Shown here one piece after another: positions 33,020 to 41,489 of a DNA stretch of 64,000 nt; the first letter of the stretch is position 1; every line of letters starts with the position of its first letter. Origin of the DNA: Verrucomicrobia bacterium LP2A (lineage in GTDB: Bacteria > Verrucomicrobiota > Verrucomicrobiia > Methylacidiphilales > Methylacidiphilaceae); NCBI GenBank assembly GCA_000526255.1, contig JAFS01000002.1, positions 558,001 through 622,000 of the forward strand. The letters run 5' to 3'. The notes beneath the pieces are model-generated. The model saw only the letters and a list, made by a program, of their open reading frames with translations. It searched no databases and was not told where the DNA came from. A program made the translations under genes and the position numbers.

Positions 33020-34069
33020 ATGAAGGCGTTTGTCATGCGCAAGATCGGGGAAGTCGGTTTCGTGGACAAGCCCCTCCCGAGACCGGGACCGACGGATGCG
33101 GTGATCCGGACCACGGCCGCGTTGATCTGCACCTCCGACGTCCACACCCTCCACGGCGCGATCGGCCCGCGGCAGGATTTGACCCTGGGGCACGAAGGGG
33201 TCGGGGTGGTCCATGAGGTGGGGAGCCACGTCAAGGACTTCCGCCCGGGCGACCGAGTCCTGGTGGGAGCCATCACTCCAGACTGGAGCGACCGCGCTTC
33301 CCAGGCTGGCCACTCTTCTCAGTCCGGGGGAGCGCTCGGCGGCTGGAAGTTTTCTAACATCAAGGACGGAGTCTTCGCCGAATATTTCCACGTCAACGAC
33401 GCTGACGGCAACTTGGCCCGCATCCCGGGCAAGCTAAGCGACGAAAGGGCGGTTTATTGCGCCGACATGATGAGCACGGGCTTCATGGGAGCCGAAAACG
33501 CGAACATTCCGATCGGCGGAACCGTTGCGGTCTTCGCCCTCGGGCCGGTCGGGCTGATGGCGGTGGCCGGGGCCCGGCTACGCGGGGCGGGGCTGGTGCT
33601 CGGAGTCGATTCGGTGCCGGGGCGCCTCGAGCTTGCTAAATACTATGGAGCGGATGAGGTCGTCGACCTAAACCAGGGCGACCCGGTCGTCCGCATCCTC
33701 GAGATCACCGGAGGCGAGGGAGTCGATGCCGCGATCGAAGCGGTCGGAATGGATGCCGCTTTTCAGAACGCCGTGCGGGTGACCAAGCCGGGAGGAACCA
33801 TCTCGAACGCCGGATACCATGGCTCCGGCGAGTTCGTCCACATCCCGCGGACGGCATGGGGAGTCGGGATGGCGGAAAAGACAATCCGCACGGGCCTCTG
33901 CCCCGGCGGCCGTCTGCGGATGGAGCAGCTCCTCCGCGTCTTGCAGAGCGGCCGGCTCGATCCATCGCGATTGACGACCCACCGTTTCCCCTTCGAGGAG
34001 ATCGATCGCGCCTTCGAGATCATGGCCAAGAAGCTCGACGGCGTCCTCAAGCCGCTCATCACGTTTTAG
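33020..34069 (+). CDS. Zinc-dependent alcohol dehydrogenase, secondary-alcohol (TbADH-like) type
   Basis: 349 residues, close to the 352 of Thermoanaerobacter and Clostridium secondary ADHs. Catalytic zinc ligands: Cys37 (ICTSDVH), His58-Glu59 (TLGHEGVG) and Asp149 (YCADMMSTG), a set characteristic of that subgroup, which also lacks the four-Cys structural zinc loop, absent here too. Rossmann motif ALGPVG (173-178) is followed by VLGVDSVPGRLELA; Asp197 at the ribose position suggests NAD rather than the NADP of TbADH. Probable oxidation of 2-propanol or similar to the ketone. Own promoter upstream; a PNPOx-family gene follows after 60 bases. Confidence 0.87.
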   Translation: MKAFVMRKIGEVGFVDKPLPRPGPTDAVIRTTAALICTSDVHTLHGAIGPRQDLTLGHEGVGVVHEVGSHVKDFRPGDRVLVGAITPDWSDRASQAGHSSQSGGALGGWKFSNIKDGVFAEYFHVNDADGNLARIPGKLSDERAVYCADMMSTGFMGAENANIPIGGTVAVFALGPVGLMAVAGARLRGAGLVLGVDSVPGRLELAKYYGADEVVDLNQGDPVVRILEITGGEGVDAAIEAVGMDAAFQNAVRVTKPGGTISNAGYHGSGEFVHIPRTAWGVGMAEKTIRTGLCPGGRLRMEQLLRVLQSGRLDPSRLTTHRFPFEEIDRAFEIMAKKLDGVLKPLITF

Positions 34070-34129
34070 CCCGCCTCGGGGGCGATCTGCCGCTTGCCTT
34101 TCCTCGCCCGCTCTGGCTCGTTTTGCGTC

Positions 34130-34672
34130 ATGGGCAAACGATACCCGAACCTCTCCCCAGAACTGATCGACTTCATCGCAGCGCAGAAGCTCTTCTTCGT
34201 CGCGACCGCAGCCGCGGAAGGACGGATCAACCTTTCGCCGAAAGGATTGGATACCTTTCGCGTCCTCTCCCCTTCGCAGGTCCTCTGGCTCAATCTGACC
34301 GGGAGCGGGAACGAGACGGCCACCCATCTCCGGGAAGACGGACGGATCACGATCCTCTTCTGCGCCTTTGACGATCCCCCGCGCATCGTCCGCCTTTTCG
34401 GCCGGGGGCGAGCGATCCATCCGCGCGATTCCGAGTGGGTCGCTCTCTCCCGACTTTTCCCCCCGTTTGCAGGAGCCCGTCAGCTCATCGACGTGAGCGT
34501 CGACCTGGTCACGACCTCCTGTGGCTTCGGCGTTCCCTTCCTGCGCCATGAACGAGACCGGCCGACGCTTCCGCAGTGGGCCGAAGCCAAGGGGCAAGAA
34601 GGGATCCGCCGCTACTGGCACGAGAAGAACGCGCGCACGCTCGATGGAAAGCCGACCGGCATCGAGCCGTGA
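34130..34672 (+). CDS. Pyridoxamine 5'-phosphate oxidase-family (flavin-binding split-barrel) protein
   Basis: 180 residues from ATG 34130. The chain opens YPNLSPELIDFIAAQKLFFV, followed by GRINLSPKGLDTFRVLSPSQ and WLNLTGSGNETATHLREDGR, the FMN-binding strand pattern of this superfamily, and ITILFCAFDDPPRIVRLFGRG. True PdxH enzymes are longer with a different C-terminus, so this is a general flavin or deazaflavin oxidoreductase rather than the vitamin B6 enzyme. Stop is 7 bases from convergent lptD. Confidence 0.8.
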   Translation: MGKRYPNLSPELIDFIAAQKLFFVATAAAEGRINLSPKGLDTFRVLSPSQVLWLNLTGSGNETATHLREDGRITILFCAFDDPPRIVRLFGRGRAIHPRDSEWVALSRLFPPFAGARQLIDVSVDLVTTSCGFGVPFLRHERDRPTLPQWAEAKGQEGIRRYWHEKNARTLDGKPTGIEP

Positions 34673-34679
34673 GCTCCCC

Positions 34680-37097
34680 CTACTGGCTGCCCATGCTGTA
34701 ATTGGGCTTGAGCGAGGGAAAAGCCTTCAAGGTCGCGCCGATCGATCCCATGATAATCGACTGGGCTCCAGGAAAACTGTAATCCTGGAAATTTAACGAG
34801 AGCATCCAGTCCCCTAGATCCCGATAAATCGAGACCGTTTTCATGATCACGGCACCAACTTCGCTCATGTACAGCAGGCTCCCGCTCACCTGCCAATTCT
34901 CATTGAGCCTCCAGAAATCCGACAGATAGATGCTGCTCTGCGTGTTGGGAGAAATTTGCGCCAGGATCGGCAGAATGTTATTGATCGGGAGATACCCGCC
35001 CCCGATCTGCTGCACCGGGAAAAAGCTGCTCGGAATCGTCACATGATTCAGGTACTGGTAGCCGACCGTGATCATGTTCGATTTGTCAAAGTTCCAGGAC
35101 ACGCTGTTATTGATATTGGTAAATCCTTGGTCATACGTGGGTAGTGCCAGATCGGCGTGGTACATCAACCAGGGCACGGGCATGAAGTCGAAGGTACCGT
35201 AGACCTCGTTCACGGTATCGGTCGTCGGCATGAGAAGCGTATTGTATTTCCGGTCCCAGTTTGCATCCGTGAAGAGGGTCAGCTCCGCCAGATCGTAGTT
35301 CTGGCCATTACGCTTGGTCTGAATCCGCTGGGTCATCCCCGCGCGCAGGTAGGTCATGCCAAAAAAGGAGTCGACCGACGGATAGTCCATTGGATTGATG
35401 AGCGAAGGGGTAATCGTCGGCATGAGGCTGTCGAATCCCAGGATGTCGTAGGGATTGCCGTAGGGGTTCGGGATATACTGGAAGGTCGCAAAGGGCTGCA
35501 TCACGTGGCGCAAGCCATGGATCCCCAATGCCTCGCTCTCCACGTCATTCCAGGTCTTCGACAGCTTGAAGGACGCATCCAATCCCCCAATGAGCAGGCC
35601 GCGATCGAAGGTGAGCTGCGATTGATTCATCAGCGGCAGCAGCATCGGTGCATTCGCGTTGTTTAGGAACGCGTTGCCGTAGACGTTCTGATCCGACCAG
35701 TAGGTTCCCTCGACGCCGACACGGGGGGTGAGGGAAAGCCAATGGAAATACTCCCTTGGGTAGGAGATCTGCTGCAAAGTGTCCCAGCGCCAGCCGCCAT
35801 AGTTGCTGAGGAGGTAGGCGTTCCCCAACCCCTGCTGCTGATAAAACCGATTGAGGGGAAACCAGGGGTAATACATCCCGAAGAGATTCCCTTGCAGCGG
35901 ATTCAAGTTGGAGAACTGCTGTTCGAAATTGACCATGCTCCAGCGGCTTTCGTAAGCGATCGGGCTGTGGAAGATCTTCGAGCGATTGGTTTCGAAGTCG
36001 AGCTCCGGCAAGCGGTTGAGCCCGTTGAAGAAGGACATCAAGTTGTCTTGGACGAGGAGATCGAGCGTGAAGCCGGTATGATAGTAGTTGAGCCAGACTA
36101 CGTTGTTCGGCTGCCGATTGTACGGATAGAGTCCGTAAAAAAAATCCTCCATGATGTAGGGATCGGTCCAATAGTTCAAATCGGTCGTCAGCGTGAGATC
36201 CTGGCCGAGCTCATACCGCTGCTGCAGGCTCGCCATGAACCGATTGGGACCTACGTCGTAGCGCGGTAGCGACGAATAGTTGAGGAGGTAGCCGTAGTCG
36301 TAAGGCAAGCCGAAGAAGCGAAGATCCGCATAACCGTTCTTGGGCCGATACCGGACGAGGCCGCCGAGCCCGATGCCACGGTCTTGATAGTAGGTCAGAT
36401 TAAACCGCGCGGAGAGCTCCTGGTTAAATTTCCAGGTGTACAGGACGGAGGCGAACCAACCCCAGTAGGCATTGTCTCCGGCCGTAAAAAAGATGGTTTC
36501 CTGATCGCTCTCGAGCGATTGGCTGACGGCGGGAAGCCAGAGGATCGGAACGTGGCTCACGTAGATGACGACATCACGCATGACGATCCGGTCCCCGGAA
36601 TAGATATCCATCGTCCGGGACTTTACCTGGAGCGAGGGATGATCTCGATTCTGCACCGTGTACATGCCGTGATCGACGTGATAATGATCGGTTTCCGGTG
36701 TCGTGAGCTTTTCCCCACTCGCCAGGAGCGGAAGGTCGACCGAGCCCCAGTCGTTCGCTGTAATCGACTTGGTATCGATGTTGAAAACCATGTGTGCGGC
36801 TCGGAAGATCTTTTCGCCCGTGTAGACGCGGACGTTCCCGTCGGCGAAGATGTTGCGCGTCCGGTTATCGAAGCTGACCCGGTCGGCGTACAGAGTGGTG
36901 TCTCCGTAATGGACGACCGCGTTCCCCTCCGCGGTCGCGATTCCCCCGACGAAGTGGGTCTCCTGCGCGTTGATTTCAATCGGCACCTGCCCTGGCGGCG
37001 TGTTGGGATCGGTCGCCGGGAGAGCCGGCGCGGAGCTGGGGAGCTCTCCGAGCCAGACCGAGAGGACGAGAAGGAGCCAGCCAAACACAACCCGCAT
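34680..37097 (-). CDS. lptD: LPS-assembly outer membrane protein LptD (OstA)
   Basis: 805 residues from ATG 37097; the upstream open frame is rejected because a clear signal peptide starts here (MRVVFGWLLLVLSVWLGELP, cleaved near Ala). An OstA/LptA-like jellyroll follows (about 35-180: INAQETHFVGGIATAEGNAV, YADRVSFDNRTRNIFADG), then a long Tyr/Trp/Asn-rich beta-barrel to the C-terminus. It inserts lipopolysaccharide into the outer leaflet together with LptE. The coding sequence is visibly less GC-rich than its neighbours, in part because of the aromatic and Asn-rich barrel. No lptE is evident nearby. It follows the nucleotide-sugar operon on the same strand after 133 bases. Confidence 0.88.
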   Translation of the reverse strand: MRVVFGWLLLVLSVWLGELPSSAPALPATDPNTPPGQVPIEINAQETHFVGGIATAEGNAVVHYGDTTLYADRVSFDNRTRNIFADGNVRVYTGEKIFRAAHMVFNIDTKSITANDWGSVDLPLLASGEKLTTPETDHYHVDHGMYTVQNRDHPSLQVKSRTMDIYSGDRIVMRDVVIYVSHVPILWLPAVSQSLESDQETIFFTAGDNAYWGWFASVLYTWKFNQELSARFNLTYYQDRGIGLGGLVRYRPKNGYADLRFFGLPYDYGYLLNYSSLPRYDVGPNRFMASLQQRYELGQDLTLTTDLNYWTDPYIMEDFFYGLYPYNRQPNNVVWLNYYHTGFTLDLLVQDNLMSFFNGLNRLPELDFETNRSKIFHSPIAYESRWSMVNFEQQFSNLNPLQGNLFGMYYPWFPLNRFYQQQGLGNAYLLSNYGGWRWDTLQQISYPREYFHWLSLTPRVGVEGTYWSDQNVYGNAFLNNANAPMLLPLMNQSQLTFDRGLLIGGLDASFKLSKTWNDVESEALGIHGLRHVMQPFATFQYIPNPYGNPYDILGFDSLMPTITPSLINPMDYPSVDSFFGMTYLRAGMTQRIQTKRNGQNYDLAELTLFTDANWDRKYNTLLMPTTDTVNEVYGTFDFMPVPWLMYHADLALPTYDQGFTNINNSVSWNFDKSNMITVGYQYLNHVTIPSSFFPVQQIGGGYLPINNILPILAQISPNTQSSIYLSDFWRLNENWQVSGSLLYMSEVGAVIMKTVSIYRDLGDWMLSLNFQDYSFPGAQSIIMGSIGATLKAFPSLKPNYSMGSQ

Positions 37098-37230
37098 GGA
37101 GGCTTCTCGCCGGAACGGGAGAGAATAGGTTCCGCCCCCCTCCACGGGTGCTCGCCTTAGGGCTCGCATGGCTGCCATCGGTTCTCTTCCCTCTCGCGAA
37201 ATGCCGGAAGCGACGGGCGCCCCTCCCTTT

Positions 37231-38424
37231 CTACGCCGTCCTGACCGGGCGCGAGGCAAAGCGAACGGTGAGATCAACCACACGGCGGATCTCGTCGGGC
37301 GTCAGGCCGGGAAAGATCGGAAGGGCGAGCGACTCACGGGCGAGGAGCTCGGCTACCGGAAGCTCCTCGACTTCCCGCTCCTTGTCAAGAAAACAGGGCT
37401 GCCGATGGAGCGGCAAGGGATAGTAGACCTCCGTCTGCACCCCTTCTTCCGAGAGGAACCGGCGGAGCCCATCCCGGTCCGCTGGATAGCGGATCACGTA
37501 TTGGTTCCAGGTGTGCTCGCCCCGTACGTTGCGCGGCAAGAGGATCGGGCAGGCGATCCTCGGAGCCCCCGTCTCCTCCCCGTGGCAACGGCAGGGATCG
37601 GGACAGGGAGCGGCCGCACCACTCGCCAGGAACGCCTCCTCATAGAGGGCGGCATTTCGCCGGCGCACCTCGAGCGCGGAATCGACATTCGGCAGTCGCG
37701 CCCGAAGAAACGCCGCCTGGAGCGCATCGATGCGAAAGTTCCCTCCGATCCATTCGTGCCGATACTTGACGCGGGAGCCGTGAACGCGGAGGGCGCGAAT
37801 CTTTTCGGCGAGCGCCCCGTCCTGCGTCGTAACGAGGCCCGCATCGCCCAAGGCTCCCAGGTTTTTCGTCGGGAAAAACGAGAAGCAGCCCAAGAGCCCT
37901 TGCCCGCCCACCGGCTTCCCTTCGGAGCGGGCCCCGAAGGCTTGCGCCGCGTCTTCGATCAGCGCCATGCCGGTTTCCTGGCTCAGCGCAAGCAGGCGGC
38001 TCGTCGCCGCCGGCTGACCGAAGAGGTGGACCGGGATCATCGCCCGGGTCTTCGGGGTCCGCTTCCGCACAACCTCCTGCGGAGAGAGATTCCAGCAGCC
38101 GGGGCAGGAGTCGGCGAAGACGGGCTTCGCCCCCGTCCGAGCGATCGAGCCCGCCGTGGCAAAAAAGGTGTAGGCGGGGCAGATCACCTCGTCACCGACG
38201 CCGATCCCCAAGACCTCAAGCGAGAGGAGCAGCGCGTCGGTTCCGGAGGAGACGCCGATCGCATGGGCTACGCCTAGAAAATCCGCGCACTCCCTCTCGA
38301 AGGCGGCCACCTCCTCTCCCAGGATGAACCGTCCGCTTCCGAGCACCCGGCGAAAGGCTTCCTCCAGCCTCCCTCTTTCTTCAGGAGCCATCCGGCCGAA
38401 ATCGAGCAAGGGAATTCTCATCAT
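37231..38424 (-). CDS. DegT/DnrJ/EryC1/StrS-family sugar aminotransferase
   Basis: 397 residues. Transfers an amino group from glutamate to a nucleotide-linked keto sugar. PLP lysine is Lys187 in FSFFPTKNLGALGDAG; VSSGTDALLLSLEVLGIG (58-75), CPAYTFFATAGSI (82-94) and IEDAAQAFGA (156-165) are diagnostic. There is an unusual Cys-rich stretch (ASGAAAPCPDPCRCHGEETG, about 267-286) where relatives have a shorter loop. ATGA overlap with rfbA upstream. With rfbA and rfbB it should act on dTDP-4-keto-6-deoxyglucose or a reduced or isomerised form of it. Confidence 0.9.
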   Translation of the reverse strand: MMRIPLLDFGRMAPEERGRLEEAFRRVLGSGRFILGEEVAAFERECADFLGVAHAIGVSSGTDALLLSLEVLGIGVGDEVICPAYTFFATAGSIARTGAKPVFADSCPGCWNLSPQEVVRKRTPKTRAMIPVHLFGQPAATSRLLALSQETGMALIEDAAQAFGARSEGKPVGGQGLLGCFSFFPTKNLGALGDAGLVTTQDGALAEKIRALRVHGSRVKYRHEWIGGNFRIDALQAAFLRARLPNVDSALEVRRRNAALYEEAFLASGAAAPCPDPCRCHGEETGAPRIACPILLPRNVRGEHTWNQYVIRYPADRDGLRRFLSEEGVQTEVYYPLPLHRQPCFLDKEREVEELPVAELLARESLALPIFPGLTPDEIRRVVDLTVRFASRPVRTA

Positions 38425-39323
38425 AAAGACTCCGCGGACCTCCGATCGTCTTCCTCCACGAGCTTCCGGAGATAGTCTCCATAGGCCGAGCTCCCCATCC
38501 TCCGAGCTTGGGCAAGCACTGCTTCGCGGTCAATCCACCCTTTGCTCCAGGCGATCTCCTCCAGGCAAGCGATCTTCAATCCCTGGCGGTGCTCGATCGC
38601 CCGGACGAAGGCGCTCGCATCCGCGAGCGCATCATGGGTTCCCGTATCGAGCCAGGCGATTCCCCGGCCCAGGACTTCCACCCGAAGCGTTCCTTCCGCC
38701 AGGTAACGGCGGTTGAGATCGGTGATCTCGAGCTCCCCCCGGGCTGAAGGGAGAAGGGCACGGGCAAATTCCGCAGCCCTTCCGTCGTAAAAATAGACGC
38801 CGGGGATTGCATAAGGCGACTTGGGCCGCTTGGGCTTTTCCTCGAGCGAGAGCACCCGTCCGCTCTCGTCAAACTCGACGACACCGTAGGCGGTGGGATC
38901 GGAAACCCGATAGGCGAAGATGGTCGCCCCCTCGGAAGCCTCGGAGATTCGGCCAAGGATCCCGCTCAGGCTGTGCCCGTAGAGGAGATTATCTCCGAGC
39001 ACGAGGCAGGCGGGCCTCCCTGCCAGGAACTTCTCCCCGATCACGAACGCCTGTGCCAGGCCTTCCGGACGCGGCTGCTCCGCGTAGGAGAAGCGGAGGC
39101 CGAGCGCCCTTCCGTCCCCCAGAAGCCGCTCGAAGAGGGGCCGATCGTGCGGAGTCGAGATGATCAAAATCTCGCGAATGTCGGCGAGCAGGAGAACCGA
39201 CAGGGCATAGTGGATCATCGGCTTGTCGTAGATCGTCAGGAGCTGCTTGCTGACCGAAAGGGTGGCCGGATAGAGACGCGTCCCAAGCCCCCCGGCGAGT
39301 ACGATCCCCCTTCGCTCTCCCAT
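38421..39323 (-). CDS. rfbA: Glucose-1-phosphate thymidylyltransferase RfbA/RmlA
   Basis: 300 residues. Makes dTDP-glucose from dTTP and glucose-1-phosphate. Signature GIVLAGGLGTRLYPATLSVSKQ at the N-terminus (split: GGLGTRLYP nucleotide loop, SKQLL), KPMIHYALSVLL, GLAQAFVIG, LVLGDNLLYGH, the FAYRVSDPTAYGVVEF block and EEKPKRPKSPYAIPGVYFYD, and GIAWLDTGTHDAL. Complete. Third gene of the sugar operon, 7 bases after rfbB and overlapping the aminotransferase by 4. Confidence 0.95.
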   Translation of the reverse strand: MGERRGIVLAGGLGTRLYPATLSVSKQLLTIYDKPMIHYALSVLLLADIREILIISTPHDRPLFERLLGDGRALGLRFSYAEQPRPEGLAQAFVIGEKFLAGRPACLVLGDNLLYGHSLSGILGRISEASEGATIFAYRVSDPTAYGVVEFDESGRVLSLEEKPKRPKSPYAIPGVYFYDGRAAEFARALLPSARGELEITDLNRRYLAEGTLRVEVLGRGIAWLDTGTHDALADASAFVRAIEHRQGLKIACLEEIAWSKGWIDREAVLAQARRMGSSAYGDYLRKLVEEDDRRSAESL

Positions 39324-39330
39324 ATCAGCC

Positions 39331-40401
39331 TCAAAGAAGCCCTAGCCGCTCGCGCGCAAAACCATCCCGCCGGACCCCCTCGCGCCAGACTCCATTCCCG
39401 CAGTACCAATCGATCGTTTTGCGAAGGCCGTCTTTCAGGGTTTCTCGCGGCTTCCAGCTCAGCTGTTGCCGGATCTTGCTCGAATCGACCTCGTAGCGGA
39501 AGTCGTGTCCCGGCCGGTCGGTCACGTAGGTGATTAGTTCGCGGTAGGATCGCCCCGAGAGGAGGGGCCGGATCTCTCCCATCAGATCGCAGAGCTGTTC
39601 GACGAGCTCTCGGTTCGAGCATCCGGCGCCGCTGCCGATATGATAGGTCTCCCCGGGCTTTCCCCGGAGGAGCACCTCGCGGAGCGCACGGCAGTGATCC
39701 GCGACGTAGAGCCAATCCCGCCGATTGCGGCCGTCGCCGTAGACCGGTAGCGGTTTTTGCTCAAGGAGGTTGAGGATCATGAGGGGAATCATCTTCTCCG
39801 GGAACTGCCGGGGCCCGTAGTTGTTCGAGCAGTGGGTCACCATGGCGGGGAAGCCGAAGGTCTTGGCGTAGGCCCGCACGAAATGGTCCGACGCCGCTTT
39901 CGACGCGGCGTAAGGGCTCGATGGGTCGTACGGGGCCCCCTCCCGGGTCGGCGTTTCCTCCGCATCGAGCGACCCATAGACTTCGTCGGTGGAGACATGG
40001 AGGAAGCGAAAGCGCTCCCGTTCTTCCCCTCGGAGCTCCTTCCAATAGCTCCAGGCCGATTCGAGGAGACGCCAGGACCCAACGACATTGGTGTCGACGA
40101 AGGGCTCTGCACTCTCGATCGACCGATCGACATGGGTTTCGGCCGCAAAATGGACGATGGCTCCGATCCGGTTCTCCCGCAAGAGACGGTCCACGAGCGC
40201 CCGATCCCCAATCTCGCCCTGCACGAACTCGTGGCTCTGATCGGGGAGGCCGGTCAGATTCTCCCTTCTTCCCGCATAAGCGAGCTTGTCGAGCGTCACC
40301 GCTTTCTCGGGTCGCGGCCCCTCGCGAAAAAGAAGATGGAGGAAGTTCGACCCGATGAATCCAGCCCCACCCGTTACCAGCCAACGACCCGTTCGCCCCA
40401 T
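39331..40401 (-). CDS. rfbB: dTDP-glucose 4,6-dehydratase RfbB/RmlB
   Basis: 356 residues from ATG 40401, which shares one base with the upstream stop (TGATG). Converts dTDP-glucose to dTDP-4-keto-6-deoxyglucose. Extended SDR: WLVTGGAGFIGSNF (7-20, NAD), HFAAETHVDRSIE, HVSTDEVYGSL, the catalytic SPYAASKAASDHFVRAY with Tyr-x3-Lys, NNYGPRQFPEKMIP and VYGDGRNRRDWLYV. Complete and typical. Confidence 0.95.
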   Translation of the reverse strand: MGRTGRWLVTGGAGFIGSNFLHLLFREGPRPEKAVTLDKLAYAGRRENLTGLPDQSHEFVQGEIGDRALVDRLLRENRIGAIVHFAAETHVDRSIESAEPFVDTNVVGSWRLLESAWSYWKELRGEERERFRFLHVSTDEVYGSLDAEETPTREGAPYDPSSPYAASKAASDHFVRAYAKTFGFPAMVTHCSNNYGPRQFPEKMIPLMILNLLEQKPLPVYGDGRNRRDWLYVADHCRALREVLLRGKPGETYHIGSGAGCSNRELVEQLCDLMGEIRPLLSGRSYRELITYVTDRPGHDFRYEVDSSKIRQQLSWKPRETLKDGLRKTIDWYCGNGVWREGVRRDGFARERLGLL

Positions 40402-41333
40402 CACCCGCCTTTCCTCCCCTGCGTCGCCGCCTCGGGCTGCCACTGATTCCATGCCCGCTCCACCGCTTCGTGAACCTCCTCCAGAACAATTCCAAGGCTC
40501 AGGAGCTTCGAGCTATCGAGCACGCAATTGGAGCGCGGTGCGCGTGCCACCCTGCGAAACTCCTCTTCATCCGAGAAAAAGACGAAGCGCTTGCCTGCGG
40601 CAACCAACTTCCGACCGAAGGGAGATCCCTCCAGGAGCTCGATGACCTCCCGCGTCGTCACTGAGCCCGGGTTGACGACATTGTAGATCCCGAAGGGAGC
40701 GCGCCGCTCCCAGCATTCGAAGGCCGCCCGAACGAAGTCGTCGAGCTGCGAGAGCGAGTTACGGGCGTCGAGGAGCCGTTCATAGCGCACCAGCTTGGTC
40801 AGGTAGTTCTTGGAGGAATCGACCCCGCTGAAGGGGATGCGGAGTCTCCAGAGATAGCAGCTCCCGTCGGCCGCCAGGATTTCCTCCCCGAGCGCCTTGG
40901 TTCCGCTGTAGAAGCTGCCGTTGTTGGTCCGGAAGCAGAAGTTGGGGGGATCCTCTTCCCGGAAACCGAGCCGCTCTCCGTTCAGCCCGACACCCCGATC
41001 GCCTGTGTAGAGGCAGCCTGAGGAAACATGGCCCCAGGGAAGCCCCCGCTCCGCGCAGACGCGAGCCAAGACTCCGGGAAGCACCGCGTTTCCCAGGAGA
41101 CATTCGCTCTTATGGTCCTCGCACGCATCGACGTTGGGTCGGCCGGTGTATCCTGCTGCATTAATGAGGAAGGTCGGCTTGACCTCGTCGAGAAAGCGGG
41201 CGATGGATTCGGGGTGCAGAAGGCCGACCTCCTTGCGGGAAGGTGCTGCGTAGGGGAGCTCCCGGCGGCGGAGATACCGCTGGAAGGCGCTTCCCACGTA
41301 TCCCGAACCGCCGAAGAGCACAATCTTGTCCAA
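40401..41333 (-). CDS. RmlD-like NAD(P)-dependent sugar-nucleotide reductase/epimerase
   Basis: 310 residues from TTG 41333, chosen because AGGAGG lies about ten bases upstream and the Rossmann strand follows at once (LDKIVLFGGSGYVGSAFQRY); longer starts at 41381 and 41429 lack a ribosome site. Short-chain/extended SDR with LINAAGYTGRPNVDACEDH, HVSSGCLYTGD and NNGSFYSGTKALGEE (Tyr-x3-Lys). The opening and the D-ACED block resemble RmlD (dTDP-4-dehydrorhamnose reductase), but the fit is loose and no RmlC is present, so the substrate is uncertain. First gene of the four-gene minus-strand sugar operon. Confidence 0.75.
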   Translation of the reverse strand: MDKIVLFGGSGYVGSAFQRYLRRRELPYAAPSRKEVGLLHPESIARFLDEVKPTFLINAAGYTGRPNVDACEDHKSECLLGNAVLPGVLARVCAERGLPWGHVSSGCLYTGDRGVGLNGERLGFREEDPPNFCFRTNNGSFYSGTKALGEEILAADGSCYLWRLRIPFSGVDSSKNYLTKLVRYERLLDARNSLSQLDDFVRAAFECWERRAPFGIYNVVNPGSVTTREVIELLEGSPFGRKLVAAGKRFVFFSDEEEFRRVARAPRSNCVLDSSKLLSLGIVLEEVHEAVERAWNQWQPEAATQGRKGG

Positions 41334-41489
41334 TTCCGTCTTTCCTCCTGATCTTCCGACAGTTCCAGGCCAGTCCGCCATCGGAGCGGACCATTCTCTC
41401 CAAGAGCTCTCCTCCACGCAAGCCGCCATCGCTGAGGAAGGAATTGCCTCCTCTGGCTAAATCGCTTATCTCTTAGAGCAGCAAACGGT

